Below are positions 1 through 8,126 of a stretch of 64,000 nt of DNA, piece after piece. The translations under genes were made by a program, and so were the position numbers. The number at the start of each line of letters is the position of its first letter. Positions within the stretch are counted from its first letter, which is position 1. The notes beneath the pieces are model-generated. The model saw only the letters and a list, made by a program, of their open reading frames with translations, was not told where the DNA came from and searched no databases. This stretch comes from Streptomyces noursei ATCC 11455 (GTDB lineage Bacteria > Actinomycetota > Actinomycetes > Streptomycetales > Streptomycetaceae). The stretch lies in contig NZ_CP011533.1 of the NCBI RefSeq assembly GCF_001704275.1, positions 8,804,001 to 8,868,000 of the forward strand. Reading direction: 5' to 3'.

Positions 1-1303
1 GGAGATTCCGGAACGGCGTGAGCAGCTGACGCAGCCGGCCCGCGGCGAGATCCGCGGCCCCGGACCGCAGATGGACATAGTGGTCCAGGAAGGAATTCCA
101 GGACGCACACGCCTCTTCCACATGACCGAGACCCATGAGTATTTCCGCGTGCTGGGCAAAACTCAGCGCCATGCCCCGGTGGTCCTGGTCGGACCGGCGG
201 ACCAGCGAGTTGGCCAGGGCGGCGCGCGCGGCCGGCAGGTCGCCCGTGTACCGGAGGACCTCGGCGGTCTGGAATTCCAACGAGCCGGATGAATACGCGG
301 TGAAGGGCTCCGCCGTGCCGGCATCCTCGCCCCGCGCCAGCGCGTTCTCGGCCCGGCCGAGCGACTCCCGCGCGACCCGGTGCCGCCCGCACGCCGCCTG
401 CGCCACGGCGAGTTGGGACAGCAGGAACGCCCGGGCCGGACCGTCGGAAGCCCGGGTGGCGGCCGCCGCCTCGGCCGCGGACAGGGCGATCCGCCGGTGG
501 CCCAACGCGAGCCCCTGGGCGCTCAGCCCGCGCAGGACGACGGCGCGCGCCGTGGCGTCCCCGGACTCGTCGGCGAGCCGCAGAGCGGTGGAGAAGTGGC
601 GCTGGGCGAGCCCGTGCACGGACGCGTCCTGATACATCCGGGCGAGCAGGAACGACAGCCGGGACGCCTCCACCAGCAGCCCGCGGCGCTGATCGTGGCC
701 TTCCCGCTCGCGCAGCAACGGGGCGATGTCGTCCGCGAGGTACGCGGCCAGCGCCGAGCGCGCCCGGCGCCCGCCGTGCGCGTCGAAGGAGGCGGAGTAG
801 AAGCGCACCGCGAGCCGGACCACCCCGAGGTCGTCCCCGGCGTCCTGCTCCCCGCGCGGCGCCGGGGGCACCGGCGCCCGGTCCGCGGACCGGGCCGCGA
901 CCTTCGCCAACTCCGCTTCCCGGTACGGCAGCATCCGGGCCGAGGCCCGGCGCGCGGGGTCGTTCTCCATGCTGCACAGTTCGGTGAGGGCGGTGCTGAT
1001 CGGGATGCGGGAAAGGGGGAGCCGCCCGCCCGCCGGTGCGGACGGCTCCCCGACGAGCCCCGCCGCGGCGGGGGAGACCGAGCGGCCCAGCCGACGGGTC
1101 AGTGCCTCGGCGATCAACTCCGGCACCGGTGGCGCCGGGCGGGTCCCGCTGAGCCAGTGCGCGACGGCCGTGCGGTCGTAATTCAGGTCGAGATCTATTT
1201 CCGCCGCGAGGGCATTGACCGTGCGCGCCAGCGCCGCCTGCGTCCAGCGGGCCTCTGCCAGCAGGGCCCGCAAATTCTGATTGCGGCGGCGTGACGGCGA
1301 CAC
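1..1303 (-). CDS. HTH/TPR-type transcriptional regulator (3' end outside window)
   Basis: Predicted cytoplasmic regulator, 434 codons visible, running off the left edge. The N-terminal ~70 residues form an XRE-like helix-turn-helix (LLAEARWTQAALARTVNAL, then a DRTAVAHWLSGTRP-type recognition region). The rest is an alpha-helical, Ala/Leu-rich domain with TPR-like repeats. It is clearly paralogous to the divergent gene at 1730: the same DRTxVAxWLxGxRPxPPV block, the same HGGxxxRSALAxYLA block and the same C-terminal repeats. The GTG at 1303 is chosen because it aligns with the paralogue's start and has a GGGAG ribosome site 6 nt upstream. The ligand and targets cannot be read from sequence. 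Confidence 0.85.
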   Translation of the reverse strand, partial: MSPSRRRNQNLRALLAEARWTQAALARTVNALAAEIDLDLNYDRTAVAHWLSGTRPAPPVPELIAEALTRRLGRSVSPAAAGLVGEPSAPAGGRLPLSRIPISTALTELCSMENDPARRASARMLPYREAELAKVAARSADRAPVPPAPRGEQDAGDDLGVVRLAVRFYSASFDAHGGRRARSALAAYLADDIAPLLREREGHDQRRGLLVEASRLSFLLARMYQDASVHGLAQRHFSTALRLADESGDATARAVVLRGLSAQGLALGHRRIALSAAEAAAATRASDGPARAFLLSQLAVAQAACGRHRVARESLGRAENALARGEDAGTAEPFTAYSSGSLEFQTAEVLRYTGDLPAARAALANSLVRRSDQDHRGMALSFAQHAEILMGLGHVEEACASWNSFLDHYVHLRSGAADLAAGRLRQLLTPFRNL

Positions 1304-1729
1304 CTACGGCTCCCGGCGCGGCGGTTCGGGATCCGGACCGGCAGTCCCACCCGCATCATTCCACGTCAATTCCACGGTTGCGCCGTGGCCGCGTGGACGA
1401 GGGCAACCGGAGAAACGGAAGAGACGAAAGAAGTTCATGGGGAGTGATGTCCGTACCTGGTCGTGCCGTTGTGCCTCATCGGATTCCTACCCACGGCGGG
1501 CGGGGCCCTCGGGGTGTCCGCGTAATTCTTTCGGGGCAGTCTTCCCGTGGCCGGAAAGGCGCCTTGCGGACCATCGAGCCGTAGCCAACAACCGTCCACC
1601 AACGGAACCATGAATCGAGCCGGGGCGGAACGCCTGATCGCGGTGGGAAGCGTGAACGTGTTGAAAGGCCCGCGATCCCGGGCGACTCCCGAGCCGGAAA
1701 GCCCGACCAGTGAGCGAGGCACACAGATC
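1304..1729. promoter_or_regulatory. Divergent promoter region between two paralogous regulators
   Basis: A 426-bp gap with no convincing gene. It must hold the promoters of both flanking regulators. It contains a direct repeat, TTCCACG at 1359-1365 and 1370-1376, spaced 11 bp (one helical turn). The repeat lies about 55 bp from the minus-strand start and is a candidate operator for one or both paralogues. I see no unambiguous -35/-10 pair. Confidence 0.35.
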
Positions 1730-3079
1730 ATGACGCCCCCGCGCCGCCCCAACCGCATGCTCGCGGCACTGTTGGCCGAGGCCGACTGGACCGCCAGGGA
1801 CCTCGCCCGCGCCGTCAACGCCCTCGGCAGCGCCCAAGGTCTCCGGCTGCGCTACGACCGCACGTCGGTGGCCCGTTGGCTGGCCGGGGCACGCCCCCGC
1901 CCCCCGGTGGGGCACCTGATCGGCCAGGCGCTGAGCCGCCGCCTCGGCCGCCGGCTGACGCCCCAGGACGCCGGGTTCCCCGACCCCGACCTCACCGGCG
2001 GCGCGCTCAGCTCCGCGCTGCACGGCGGCGACCCCGTCCACCGGCTGGCCGCTCTCTGCCGCGCCGAGGCGGACTCCGCCCGCAGGGCCGAGCTCGCCCG
2101 CGCCGTCCTCTCCGCCCCGCCACCCGTCGTCGCCGACTGGGGGCGCCGACCCGTGACCCTGCCCCCGGCCGACCCGCGCGCCCCTCAGGCATCCGCCGCG
2201 GCCCCCGTGCGGCTGGAGGTCGTGGCGGCCCGCAGCGTCCTGCTGGGGGAGCGGCACGGCGGCGCCCACGGCCGGTCCGCGCTGGCGGGGTATCTGGCCA
2301 CGGAAGTGGTGCCGCTGCTCACCGCCCCGGCGCATCAGGCGGTCCGGCACGCCCTCCTCACCGGCGCCGCCCACCTGACCCTCCTCCTGGCCGGCCGCAC
2401 CTCGGAGACGGGCCACCCCGCCCTCGCCCAGCACTACTACGACATCGCCCTCGAACTCGCCCGCGCCGCCGGCGACCTGGGCTCCTACGCGATCGTGCTG
2501 CGCTGCCTGAGCGTGCAGGCGCACCAGTTCGGCGACCACCACCAGGCCCTGGCGCTCGGCGAGGCCGCCACCGAGATAGCCGGGTCGGCGGTACCCAGCG
2601 CCGTCCGCGCCTACCTCTACGCAGGGCGCGCCGTCGTCCGGGCCGGCGCCGGCGAGAGCCGCGCCGCGGCCGCCGACCTGCTCGCCGCGGAACAGCACCT
2701 GGCGCGCGCCACCGGCCCCGAGGGCCCCTTCACCAGCTACCCGGAGACCGCACTGTGCTACCAGCGCGCCGAGGTCCTCTCATGCCTCGGCGACCACAAG
2801 GCCGCCCTGGCCGAACTGGAGAACTCGCTCGCCAGTCGGCCGGCCGACCATCACAAGGCCCGCACCCTGCTGCACGCCCAGCTCGCGCACACCCTGCTCG
2901 CCCTGCACGACGTCGACGCGGCCGTGGACCACTCCTTCCAGGCCCTGCGCCACCACCGGCAACTCGCCGCGGGGTCCGTGCACGGCACCCTGCCGCGGCT
3001 GGCCCACCGTCTCGCGCCCTACCAGCGCAACCCCCACGTCAAGGCATTCCGGGAACGTCTGCGCACGACGGCCCGATGA
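1730..3079 (+). CDS. HTH/TPR-type transcriptional regulator
   Basis: 449-residue predicted regulator. An N-terminal helix-turn-helix (residues ~8-70, with MLAALLAEADWTARDLARAV and a DRTSVARWLAGARP recognition segment) is followed by a long helical domain with TPR-like A/L-rich repeats (about 190-440). It is a full-length paralogue of the divergent gene at 1303. The longer frame opens at 1547, but ATG 1730 is preferred because it matches the paralogue's N-terminus; a GCGAGG-type ribosome site lies about 12 nt upstream. The ORF has no stop or frame problem. The architecture resembles streptomycete developmental and antibiotic regulators with TPR domains, but no specific orthologue is claimed. 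Confidence 0.85.
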   Translation: MTPPRRPNRMLAALLAEADWTARDLARAVNALGSAQGLRLRYDRTSVARWLAGARPRPPVGHLIGQALSRRLGRRLTPQDAGFPDPDLTGGALSSALHGGDPVHRLAALCRAEADSARRAELARAVLSAPPPVVADWGRRPVTLPPADPRAPQASAAAPVRLEVVAARSVLLGERHGGAHGRSALAGYLATEVVPLLTAPAHQAVRHALLTGAAHLTLLLAGRTSETGHPALAQHYYDIALELARAAGDLGSYAIVLRCLSVQAHQFGDHHQALALGEAATEIAGSAVPSAVRAYLYAGRAVVRAGAGESRAAAADLLAAEQHLARATGPEGPFTSYPETALCYQRAEVLSCLGDHKAALAELENSLASRPADHHKARTLLHAQLAHTLLALHDVDAAVDHSFQALRHHRQLAAGSVHGTLPRLAHRLAPYQRNPHVKAFRERLRTTAR

Positions 3080-3420
3080 GGGCCGCACCGGCGTCCTCGC
3101 TCCCCGTCCCGCGCCGTCGCACGTCCGCCGAGCGGTGCTCCTCCCCCTCTCCCTCCGCGGGCAGCGCGGATAGGCGGCCCAGCAACGCCATCGCCATGTC
3201 CACAGGATCGGTCACAAGGCTATAAGGGGCAGGCGAGCGCGCATTTCGAATCCCGGCGCGCCCACCCGGTCGAACTGTTCACCCGGAAGCACGCAACCCA
3301 CCCGCCCCACCGGACCACGCCCCGGCCCTCCGGAACTCCGCCCCGGTGCAGGCAAATTACCGTGCTCCCTTCGCAGCACGCCGCCACCGCCGCACAGTTG
3401 CCCGGCATATGACAGGGCGC
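3080..3420. other. Intergenic gap between convergent genes
   Basis: 341 bp separating a plus-strand and a minus-strand gene that end facing each other. I found no believable coding frame and no long perfect hairpin. Some slightly AT-richer stretches occur (around 3219-3232 and 3355-3420). Confidence 0.4.
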
Positions 3421-4182
3421 TCAGCACACGGTCCCGTCCACGGGACCCGACGCCGCCCGGTCCAGATGGGCCCGCACGAGCGGCAGGGCGACGCTCTCCA
3501 ACCCGCCCTCGACGTTGATGACGGGATCGACATCGACCTCGAAGACGCAGTCCCCACCCATGACCGCGAGGTCCACCCCGCCGAACGGCAGGCCCAGGGC
3601 GCGGGTGGCGTCGACGGAGATCGCGGAGCGCCGGGCCGACAGCACCTCGGCGGGGAGGGGCGTCGAGTCGGCTCCGCGGGCTTCGTTGCAGGGCGCGTCG
3701 GGGTCGTGCTGCACGTGTGCGCAGACCCGCAGGACGCGGTCGCCGAGGACGACGTTCCGTAACTGGTGCCGGCGCCCACGGCGATCGACATTGCGGGCGT
3801 CCTCGGACAGCAGCCAGCTCTGACCGAGGTCGGCGTATAAGTCGGCGACCTCGACGAGCCGTTGAACGCCCGTGATGTGGAAGGCGTACTCGCCGCCGAC
3901 GCCGGTCGTGGGCCGGGCCCAGACATCACGCCCCAGCGCGGCGAAGGCATCGAGCACCTCCGCACGGCTCGGAGCGTCCAGGGCGAGGGTCGGGGCGTGC
4001 GGGATGCCCGCCACCGCGAACCGTCGGACGGCGCGCCGCTTGTCGGTCGCGGCCCGCCAGGCAGCGATGTCCGCCCCGCCGATGGTGGCGGTGTCGGTCG
4101 TGCGCAGCACGCTCTGGAAGCCCTCGAACCGGGTGCGGTCGGCCGGCGGGATCTCGTAGACGATCAGGGTGTCCGGTGCGAC
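3421..4182 (-). CDS. ATP-grasp (RimK-like) ligase, 5' end missing or uncertain
   Basis: Similarity to ATP-grasp enzymes runs from about 4180 to the stop. Visible are a linker (TDKRRAVRRFAVAGIPHAPT), an ATP-grasp lysine/strand region (DVWARPTTGVGGEYAF), and the C-terminal metal/ATP site (FGGVDLAVMGGDCVFEVDVDPVINVEG). Members normally have a further N-terminal pre-ATP-grasp domain. Upstream of 4180 the same frame is Arg/Pro-rich noncoding-like sequence containing the next gene's hairpin, so the gene is probably 5'-truncated. The first usable in-frame start is GTG at 4110 (229 residues). Such enzymes join an acid to an amine with ATP; the substrate is unknown. Confidence 0.65.
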   Translation of the reverse strand, partial: VAPDTLIVYEIPPADRTRFEGFQSVLRTTDTATIGGADIAAWRAATDKRRAVRRFAVAGIPHAPTLALDAPSRAEVLDAFAALGRDVWARPTTGVGGEYAFHITGVQRLVEVADLYADLGQSWLLSEDARNVDRRGRRHQLRNVVLGDRVLRVCAHVQHDPDAPCNEARGADSTPLPAEVLSARRSAISVDATRALGLPFGGVDLAVMGGDCVFEVDVDPVINVEGGLESVALPLVRAHLDRAASGPVDGTVC

Positions 4183-4214
4183 GCGCGGACGCTCCCGGAA
4201 CGCCCCGTTCGTCC

Positions 4215-4277
4215 GCTTCCCGGCACCGCCGTGGACGGGCGACGGAAGGTCACCCCGTCGCGGCGGTGCCGGGAAGC
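4215..4277 (-). terminator. Perfect 16-bp hairpin downstream of the maltokinase-cap gene
   Basis: The arms at 4215-4230 (GCTTCCCGGCACCGCC) and 4262-4277 are exact reverse complements with a 31-nt loop. The hairpin begins 37 bp past the stop of the gene ending at 4314, the right place for its terminator. It sits where an intact ATP-grasp gene would need its start. Confidence 0.7.
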
Positions 4278-4313
4278 GTCGGCGCGGTCGGCAGCGGCAC
4301 CGCGGGACGCGCG

Positions 4314-5051
4314 TCAGCGGTCCGCGGCGCCGAGGGTGGCGAACAGGCCGCGGGCTTCCGTGCCGTCGGCCGACTGCCAGACACCGGTGAGGGAACCCAG
4401 GCACTCCGGGGCGGCGCCCGCACGGCCGGTGGCACCCTCCTGGGCCAGCGGTTCCAGCACGCGCGCGATGTGCAGGGCGAGGGCGGCGGGAGCGTGCCCC
4501 GGCCGCCCGTCGGCCGCCGCCTCCGTGGTGGTGTTCAGGCTGAGGTCGGTGCCGCCCGGCCCGCTGACGACGGTCGCCGCCCCCACCATCCGCAACGAAC
4601 CGATCGCGGCTGCCTCGGCGCCCTCACCGAGGTGGTGGTGGACCGACTCGTCACGGGCGTCGGAGGCGTTCTGTGCCTGCGGTTCGGCGCGCCCCTGGAA
4701 GAGGGCGAGCAACTCGGCGGCGAGCACGGGGTCGTGGGCCCCGTCGTAGATCCAGCGCCGGCCCAGTATGCCGTGCTCCAGGGTGCCGACGAGGCCCTGC
4801 TCGGCACCGTCGAGCGGTGCCCCGCGGTAGGTGAGCGGGACGAAGTAGGAGACCGGCGCGTCACCGGACCGGTCGGTGACCACCAGGCACTCGATTCCCA
4901 CCTCGCCCTGCGGATCGTCCAGCCGGAAGCCGCCCACCCGGGCCAGCTGCGGCTCCCGGTCGGTGCCGCGGTACCAGGGCCGGCTCGGGAACCAGGTGGT
5001 GAGCAGCTCCAATTTGGTGGGTCTGAGGGTGGTGTTGTGTATGACGGCCAT
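4314..5051 (-). CDS. Maltokinase N-terminal cap-like domain protein
   Basis: 245 residues. The first ~120 residues carry the pattern of the maltokinase N-terminal cap domain: MAVIHNTTLRPTKLELL, then GGFRLDDPQGEVGIE, YRGAPLDGAE and GRRWIYDGAHDPVL. The kinase domain of true maltokinases is absent, so this is a stand-alone cap protein, often labelled glucan-branching-like in streptomycetes. The function is not established. ATG 5051 fits the family N-terminus. An AAAGGAGG site lies only 1-2 nt before it, which is unusually close, so ATG 5066 is an alternative. It starts 8 bp after the LysR gene's stop and is probably co-transcribed with it. Confidence 0.75.
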   Translation of the reverse strand: MAVIHNTTLRPTKLELLTTWFPSRPWYRGTDREPQLARVGGFRLDDPQGEVGIECLVVTDRSGDAPVSYFVPLTYRGAPLDGAEQGLVGTLEHGILGRRWIYDGAHDPVLAAELLALFQGRAEPQAQNASDARDESVHHHLGEGAEAAAIGSLRMVGAATVVSGPGGTDLSLNTTTEAAADGRPGHAPAALALHIARVLEPLAQEGATGRAGAAPECLGSLTGVWQSADGTEARGLFATLGAADR

Positions 5052-5059
5052 GCCTCCTT

Positions 5060-5986
5060 TTACCATCCGCTGCAGTCATCACCACTTCCGCGGGCCTGTC
5101 CCAGGCCGTCGCGACAGCACCGCACGAAGTCCTGCACGACCGCGTTGGTGTCGTCCGCCGGCGCCCAGGCGACGGCCACCCGACTGGGACTGACACCGGT
5201 GACCGGGCGGTAGGTGACGCCGGGACGGGCGTAGAAACGGGACGCGGACTCGGGAGCGAGCGCGATGCCATAGCCGTTGGCGATCGCGCTGAGCCAGTCG
5301 TCCGGCTGGTCGGTGACCGCGCCGACGCGGACCGGGCGGCCCTCGCGTTCGTCGGTGGCCAGCCAGTGGTCCCGCCACCCGCCCGTCTCCGCCGGAGCGG
5401 CCACGAACGGCTCGTCCCAGAGTTCCCGGAACGGGATGACCTCGCGGGAGGCCAGGGGGTGCGCATCGGCGAGCGCCACCCAGCGCGGCTCGGTGAGCAG
5501 CGGCACGAGGTGCACCGCGTCCTGGCCGGGGAACGGCAGCCGCACCAGGGCGACATCGACCTCCGCATCGGCCAGTCCGGCGGACGGGTTGGACCATGCG
5601 GCCTGCCGCATCTCCGCGCGCCAGCCCGGCCGGCGTCGCGCGAACTCCGCGACGATGCCTGGCGTCGCCTCGTTGGCGCCACTGGCCACGAAACCGACCC
5701 GCAGCGCGCGCTGCGCCCGGCTCGCCGCGGCCTTGGTCTCCCGCAGCGTCCGCTCCCAGTCGGCCAGCAGTGCGGGCACCCGCTCGGCCAAGGCACGCCC
5801 GGCCTCCGTCAACGCCATACCGGTCCGGGACCGGGTGAACAGGAGCACCCCGAGCTGTGTCTCCAACTGCTTGATCTGCTTGGTCAGCGCCGGCTGGGAC
5901 ACGAACAGCCGCTGTGCGGCATGGGCCAGGCTGCCGTCCTCCGCCACGGCGACGAAGTAGCGCAACAGCCGGGTGTCGACATCCAT
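5060..5986 (-). CDS. LysR-family transcriptional regulator
   Basis: 308 residues with the standard LysR layout. The N-terminal winged HTH (residues 1-60, including LLRYFVAVAEDGSLAHAAQRL and SQPALTKQIKQLE) is followed by a linker helix and a periplasmic-binding-like effector domain (about 90-300). It is divergently transcribed from the DoxX-like gene at 6137, the usual geometry for a LysR regulator and its target. It is also closely followed on its own strand by the maltokinase-cap gene. The effector is unknown. Confidence 0.92.
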   Translation of the reverse strand: MDVDTRLLRYFVAVAEDGSLAHAAQRLFVSQPALTKQIKQLETQLGVLLFTRSRTGMALTEAGRALAERVPALLADWERTLRETKAAASRAQRALRVGFVASGANEATPGIVAEFARRRPGWRAEMRQAAWSNPSAGLADAEVDVALVRLPFPGQDAVHLVPLLTEPRWVALADAHPLASREVIPFRELWDEPFVAAPAETGGWRDHWLATDEREGRPVRVGAVTDQPDDWLSAIANGYGIALAPESASRFYARPGVTYRPVTGVSPSRVAVAWAPADDTNAVVQDFVRCCRDGLGQARGSGDDCSGW

Positions 5987-5997
5987 GCCGTCAGGTT

Positions 5998-6011
5998 ATA
6001 GCCGCAGGTAT
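5998..6011. promoter_or_regulatory. Candidate LysR operator
   Basis: A small dyad, ATA-GCCGCAGG-TAT, lies 12 bp upstream of the LysR start in the 150-bp divergent gap. It resembles an AT-flanked LysR half-site pair, but the spacing is not the exact T-N11-A, so the call is tentative. Confidence 0.3.
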
Positions 6012-6136
6012 TGGACGTCGGGCGACGGTGCGACGAGCCTGGTCACCAGGTCCGGCGGCACCGCGTGGCCGTGACCGGCCGGCGGACCGGCCGCCTCGGG
6101 GGCTCGGAGCGGTATCGGAAAGGGAGGCGTCGGCTC

Positions 6137-6487
6137 ATGGACATGGCCTACGTGATCATCACCGTCATCACGATCGTGGCGAACGCGGGGATCGCGGTCG
6201 CGGATCTGGCGAGCGCCGAGTTCGTGCTCGCCAACTCCGCCGCGGTGGGGGTGCCGCGGTCCTGGCTCCCCTGGCTCGGCGCCCTCAAGGGCACCGGAGC
6301 GGTGGGGCTCCTGCTGGGACTCCTGGGAGCGGCTCCGCTCGGCACGGCCGCCGCCGGGGGGCTGGTCCTCTTCTTCGTCGGCGCGGTCGTCGCACACGTC
6401 CGGGTACGCGCCTACGCGACCTTGGCCGGGCCCGCCGGGTACTTGGGACTGGCCGTCGCCTCCCTCGTCCTGACGGTCCTGCGTTAG
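6137..6487 (+). CDS. DoxX-like small membrane protein
   Basis: 116 residues, nearly all hydrophobic, with about four membrane helices (residues ~3-20, 45-63, 70-88 and 96-114). The pattern GALKGTGAVGLLLGLLG and the size match the DoxX-like family. ATG 6137 has a GGAGG ribosome site 9 nt upstream. The divergent LysR gene is the likely regulator. Biochemical roles in this family are diverse (redox and quinone-associated proteins), so no reaction is assigned. Confidence 0.75.
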   Translation: MDMAYVIITVITIVANAGIAVADLASAEFVLANSAAVGVPRSWLPWLGALKGTGAVGLLLGLLGAAPLGTAAAGGLVLFFVGAVVAHVRVRAYATLAGPAGYLGLAVASLVLTVLR

Positions 6488-6556
6488 TGCCTGGCACGTC
6501 AGGAGGAGATCGGTGTCGGGCCGTACCGGTAGGGCGAGTTGGGTGGGGGCGGGCTG

Positions 6557-6694
6557 CTACTTCTCCAGGAGCGTCAGCAGCAGGGTGGCCACGACGACGC
6601 CGATACCGAGGGCGGCACCGAGCGCCGGGTTGTGGTGGGCGAGGTAGACGGCCAGGCCGCCGAGTACGAGCGCGAGGGCAGTGCGAGTGTCCAT
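6557..6694 (-). CDS. Small membrane protein (45 aa)
   Basis: A 45-residue product made of a short N-terminus and one or two hydrophobic helices: DTRTALALVLGGLAVYLAHH and an LGIGVVVATLLLTLLE helix. ATG 6694 has a GAGGG site 2-3 nt upstream; a longer frame opens at 6823 but its extra part looks noncoding. No family name is offered. Codon use and the clean hydrophobic pattern support a real gene. Confidence 0.5.
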   Translation of the reverse strand: MDTRTALALVLGGLAVYLAHHNPALGAALGIGVVVATLLLTLLEK

Positions 6695-6823
6695 GCCCTC
6701 AGGTCCCGTCGAGGCCGCCGGAAATTTCATCCGGCGGCCATGAAAAGACTCCGGGCGTCGACTCGTCCTCCTAGCGAGCCCGGGGCCACGGCTGCGGTTC
6801 CCGGTCATTGGAGAGGACGACAC

Positions 6824-7190
6824 ATGAGGCAGCTCTCAGGGGGCGGCGACGACTCCGGGGAGGCGCACCGCCGGCTGTCGAAGGTACGCGAGGCCGAGCT
6901 GATGGAGGAGGCGTTGAGGGCCGGTGCGGCCGTCGGCCTGGAATACCTGGAGCTGCTGGAGTCGGTGAAGACGGCGATCGCCGACGAACGGCAGGCCGCG
7001 GTCTGGGAACTCACCCACGTTTGGGGCCTGAAGGGCATCGAGATCGCCGAGCTGTTGGAGATCTCGTCGGCGACGGTCAGCCGTGAACTGGCCGCGGCCG
7101 AGGCCGGGCCTTGCCCCCGACCCGTCGCCCGAAGCTTGGTACGAGGACGGGCTCGACGCGGTACTGGGGCGATCGGTGGTGAAGTGGTGA
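6824..7190 (+). pseudogene. Sigma-like HTH protein with apparent frameshift near 7100
   Basis: ATG 6824 follows a GAGAGGA ribosome site. About 95 residues read well: a helical N-terminus (EAELMEEALRAGAAVGLEYL), then a sigma-region-4-like HTH (WGLKGIEIAELLEISSATVS). After AAAEAG (about 7103) the frame turns Arg-rich and runs to 7252. Skipping one base restores a coding-like tail, LAPDPSPEAWYEDGLDAVL, that stops at TGA 7188-7190. The intact protein would therefore be ~121 residues. The cause is either a real +1 frameshift or a sequencing error. Probably a small DNA-binding regulator. Confidence 0.6.
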
Positions 7191-7363
7191 GAGGCACCCT
7201 CCGCGTCGCCGGCCCCGGCATGCGTGTGCCGCCACAGCGGTTGCTCGTCTAGAGCGGCCGGTGCGACGGGTGGCGCGGCCGACATGGGGGGATTGGCCGC
7301 GCCGCCCGCGCCCGTCGCCGGCGGGCATCCACCCGGTCCCACCGTGAGTGGGTGCCGCCGCCG

Positions 7364-7810
7364 CTACCGGTCGGACGGTGCCGGAACCAGTCCATCGGAC
7401 ACCAGCCCGGCGAGCACCGCCTCGCCCAGTGCCTGGACGGCCGACTGCGGCCGGACCATCACCGTGATCTCCTTGATCCGGCCGTCCTGGGTTGCGTCCT
7501 CGTCGTGGTGCAGCAGGTCGATGCCGTGGATCTGCTTGCCGTTGACGGTGGCACGGAAGAGCAGCACGGAGGAGGGCGCCGTCGTGCCGTCCACGCTGGT
7601 CCGGGAACTGCCGGCGAAGTCGCCGACGTAGCGGAAGTCCTCGAAGGTGCGCAGCAACACGGTGAACAGGCCCATCACCGCCGGCTTGCCTTCGAAGGGC
7701 CGGAACTTCACCGGGCTGTAGAGGCGGATGTCGTCGGTGAACAGCGCCTCCAGGGCGGCGAGATCGCGGTTCTCTACGGCGGTGCGGAAGCGTGCGGCGG
7801 CCGTGGTCAC
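7364..7810 (-). CDS. SnoaL-like (NTF2-fold) protein
   Basis: 148 residues. The N-terminus FRTAVENRDLAALEALFTDD, followed by RLYSPVKFRPFEGKPAV and a C-terminal IHGIDLLHHDEDGRIKEITV-like strand, is the typical NTF2/SnoaL cone fold. Members act as cyclases, isomerases or small-molecule binding proteins. GTG 7810 has a GGGGA site 7 nt upstream; an in-frame ATG at 7894 would add an unconserved leader. A 28-bp palindrome lies upstream at 7883, overlapping the probable promoter, so expression is likely repressor-controlled. Confidence 0.75.
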   Translation of the reverse strand: MTTAAARFRTAVENRDLAALEALFTDDIRLYSPVKFRPFEGKPAVMGLFTVLLRTFEDFRYVGDFAGSSRTSVDGTTAPSSVLLFRATVNGKQIHGIDLLHHDEDATQDGRIKEITVMVRPQSAVQALGEAVLAGLVSDGLVPAPSDR

Positions 7811-7882
7811 GGTGAGTCCCCATTCCTGCTCGTCCTTCCGGCGCGTCGCGTACGCGGTCGGCCCGCGTCCCGCACCGGATCC

Positions 7883-7910
7883 CTGACTACTCATAAAATT
7901 GAGTAGTCAG
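7883..7910. promoter_or_regulatory. 28-bp palindromic operator
   Basis: A perfect inverted repeat: CTGACTACTC (7883-7892), 8-bp AT spacer ATAAAATT, GAGTAGTCAG (7901-7910). On the minus strand the spacer supplies a TTTTAT-like -10 for the SnoaL-like gene. TetR, MarR and HxlR dimers bind sites of this kind. No such regulator gene is adjacent. Confidence 0.75.
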
Positions 7911-8126
7911 AAGCATGAGTACCATGCGGATGCGCCCCTGGGTAGAGGGGGAGTCCGCCGCGAGGGAGGGGTGGGCCGGCGTGCTCCGTCACGGAATCCA
8001 TCAAGTGGTTGCATTCTCCCCGCCGTTGAAATGTGACGCGGATCACGTCCGTTATGCCGGATTACCGGGTCTCCCCGCCCCGCCATGATGCCTGGGAACC
8101 AAGCAACCCAGGAACGGAGTTCGCAA

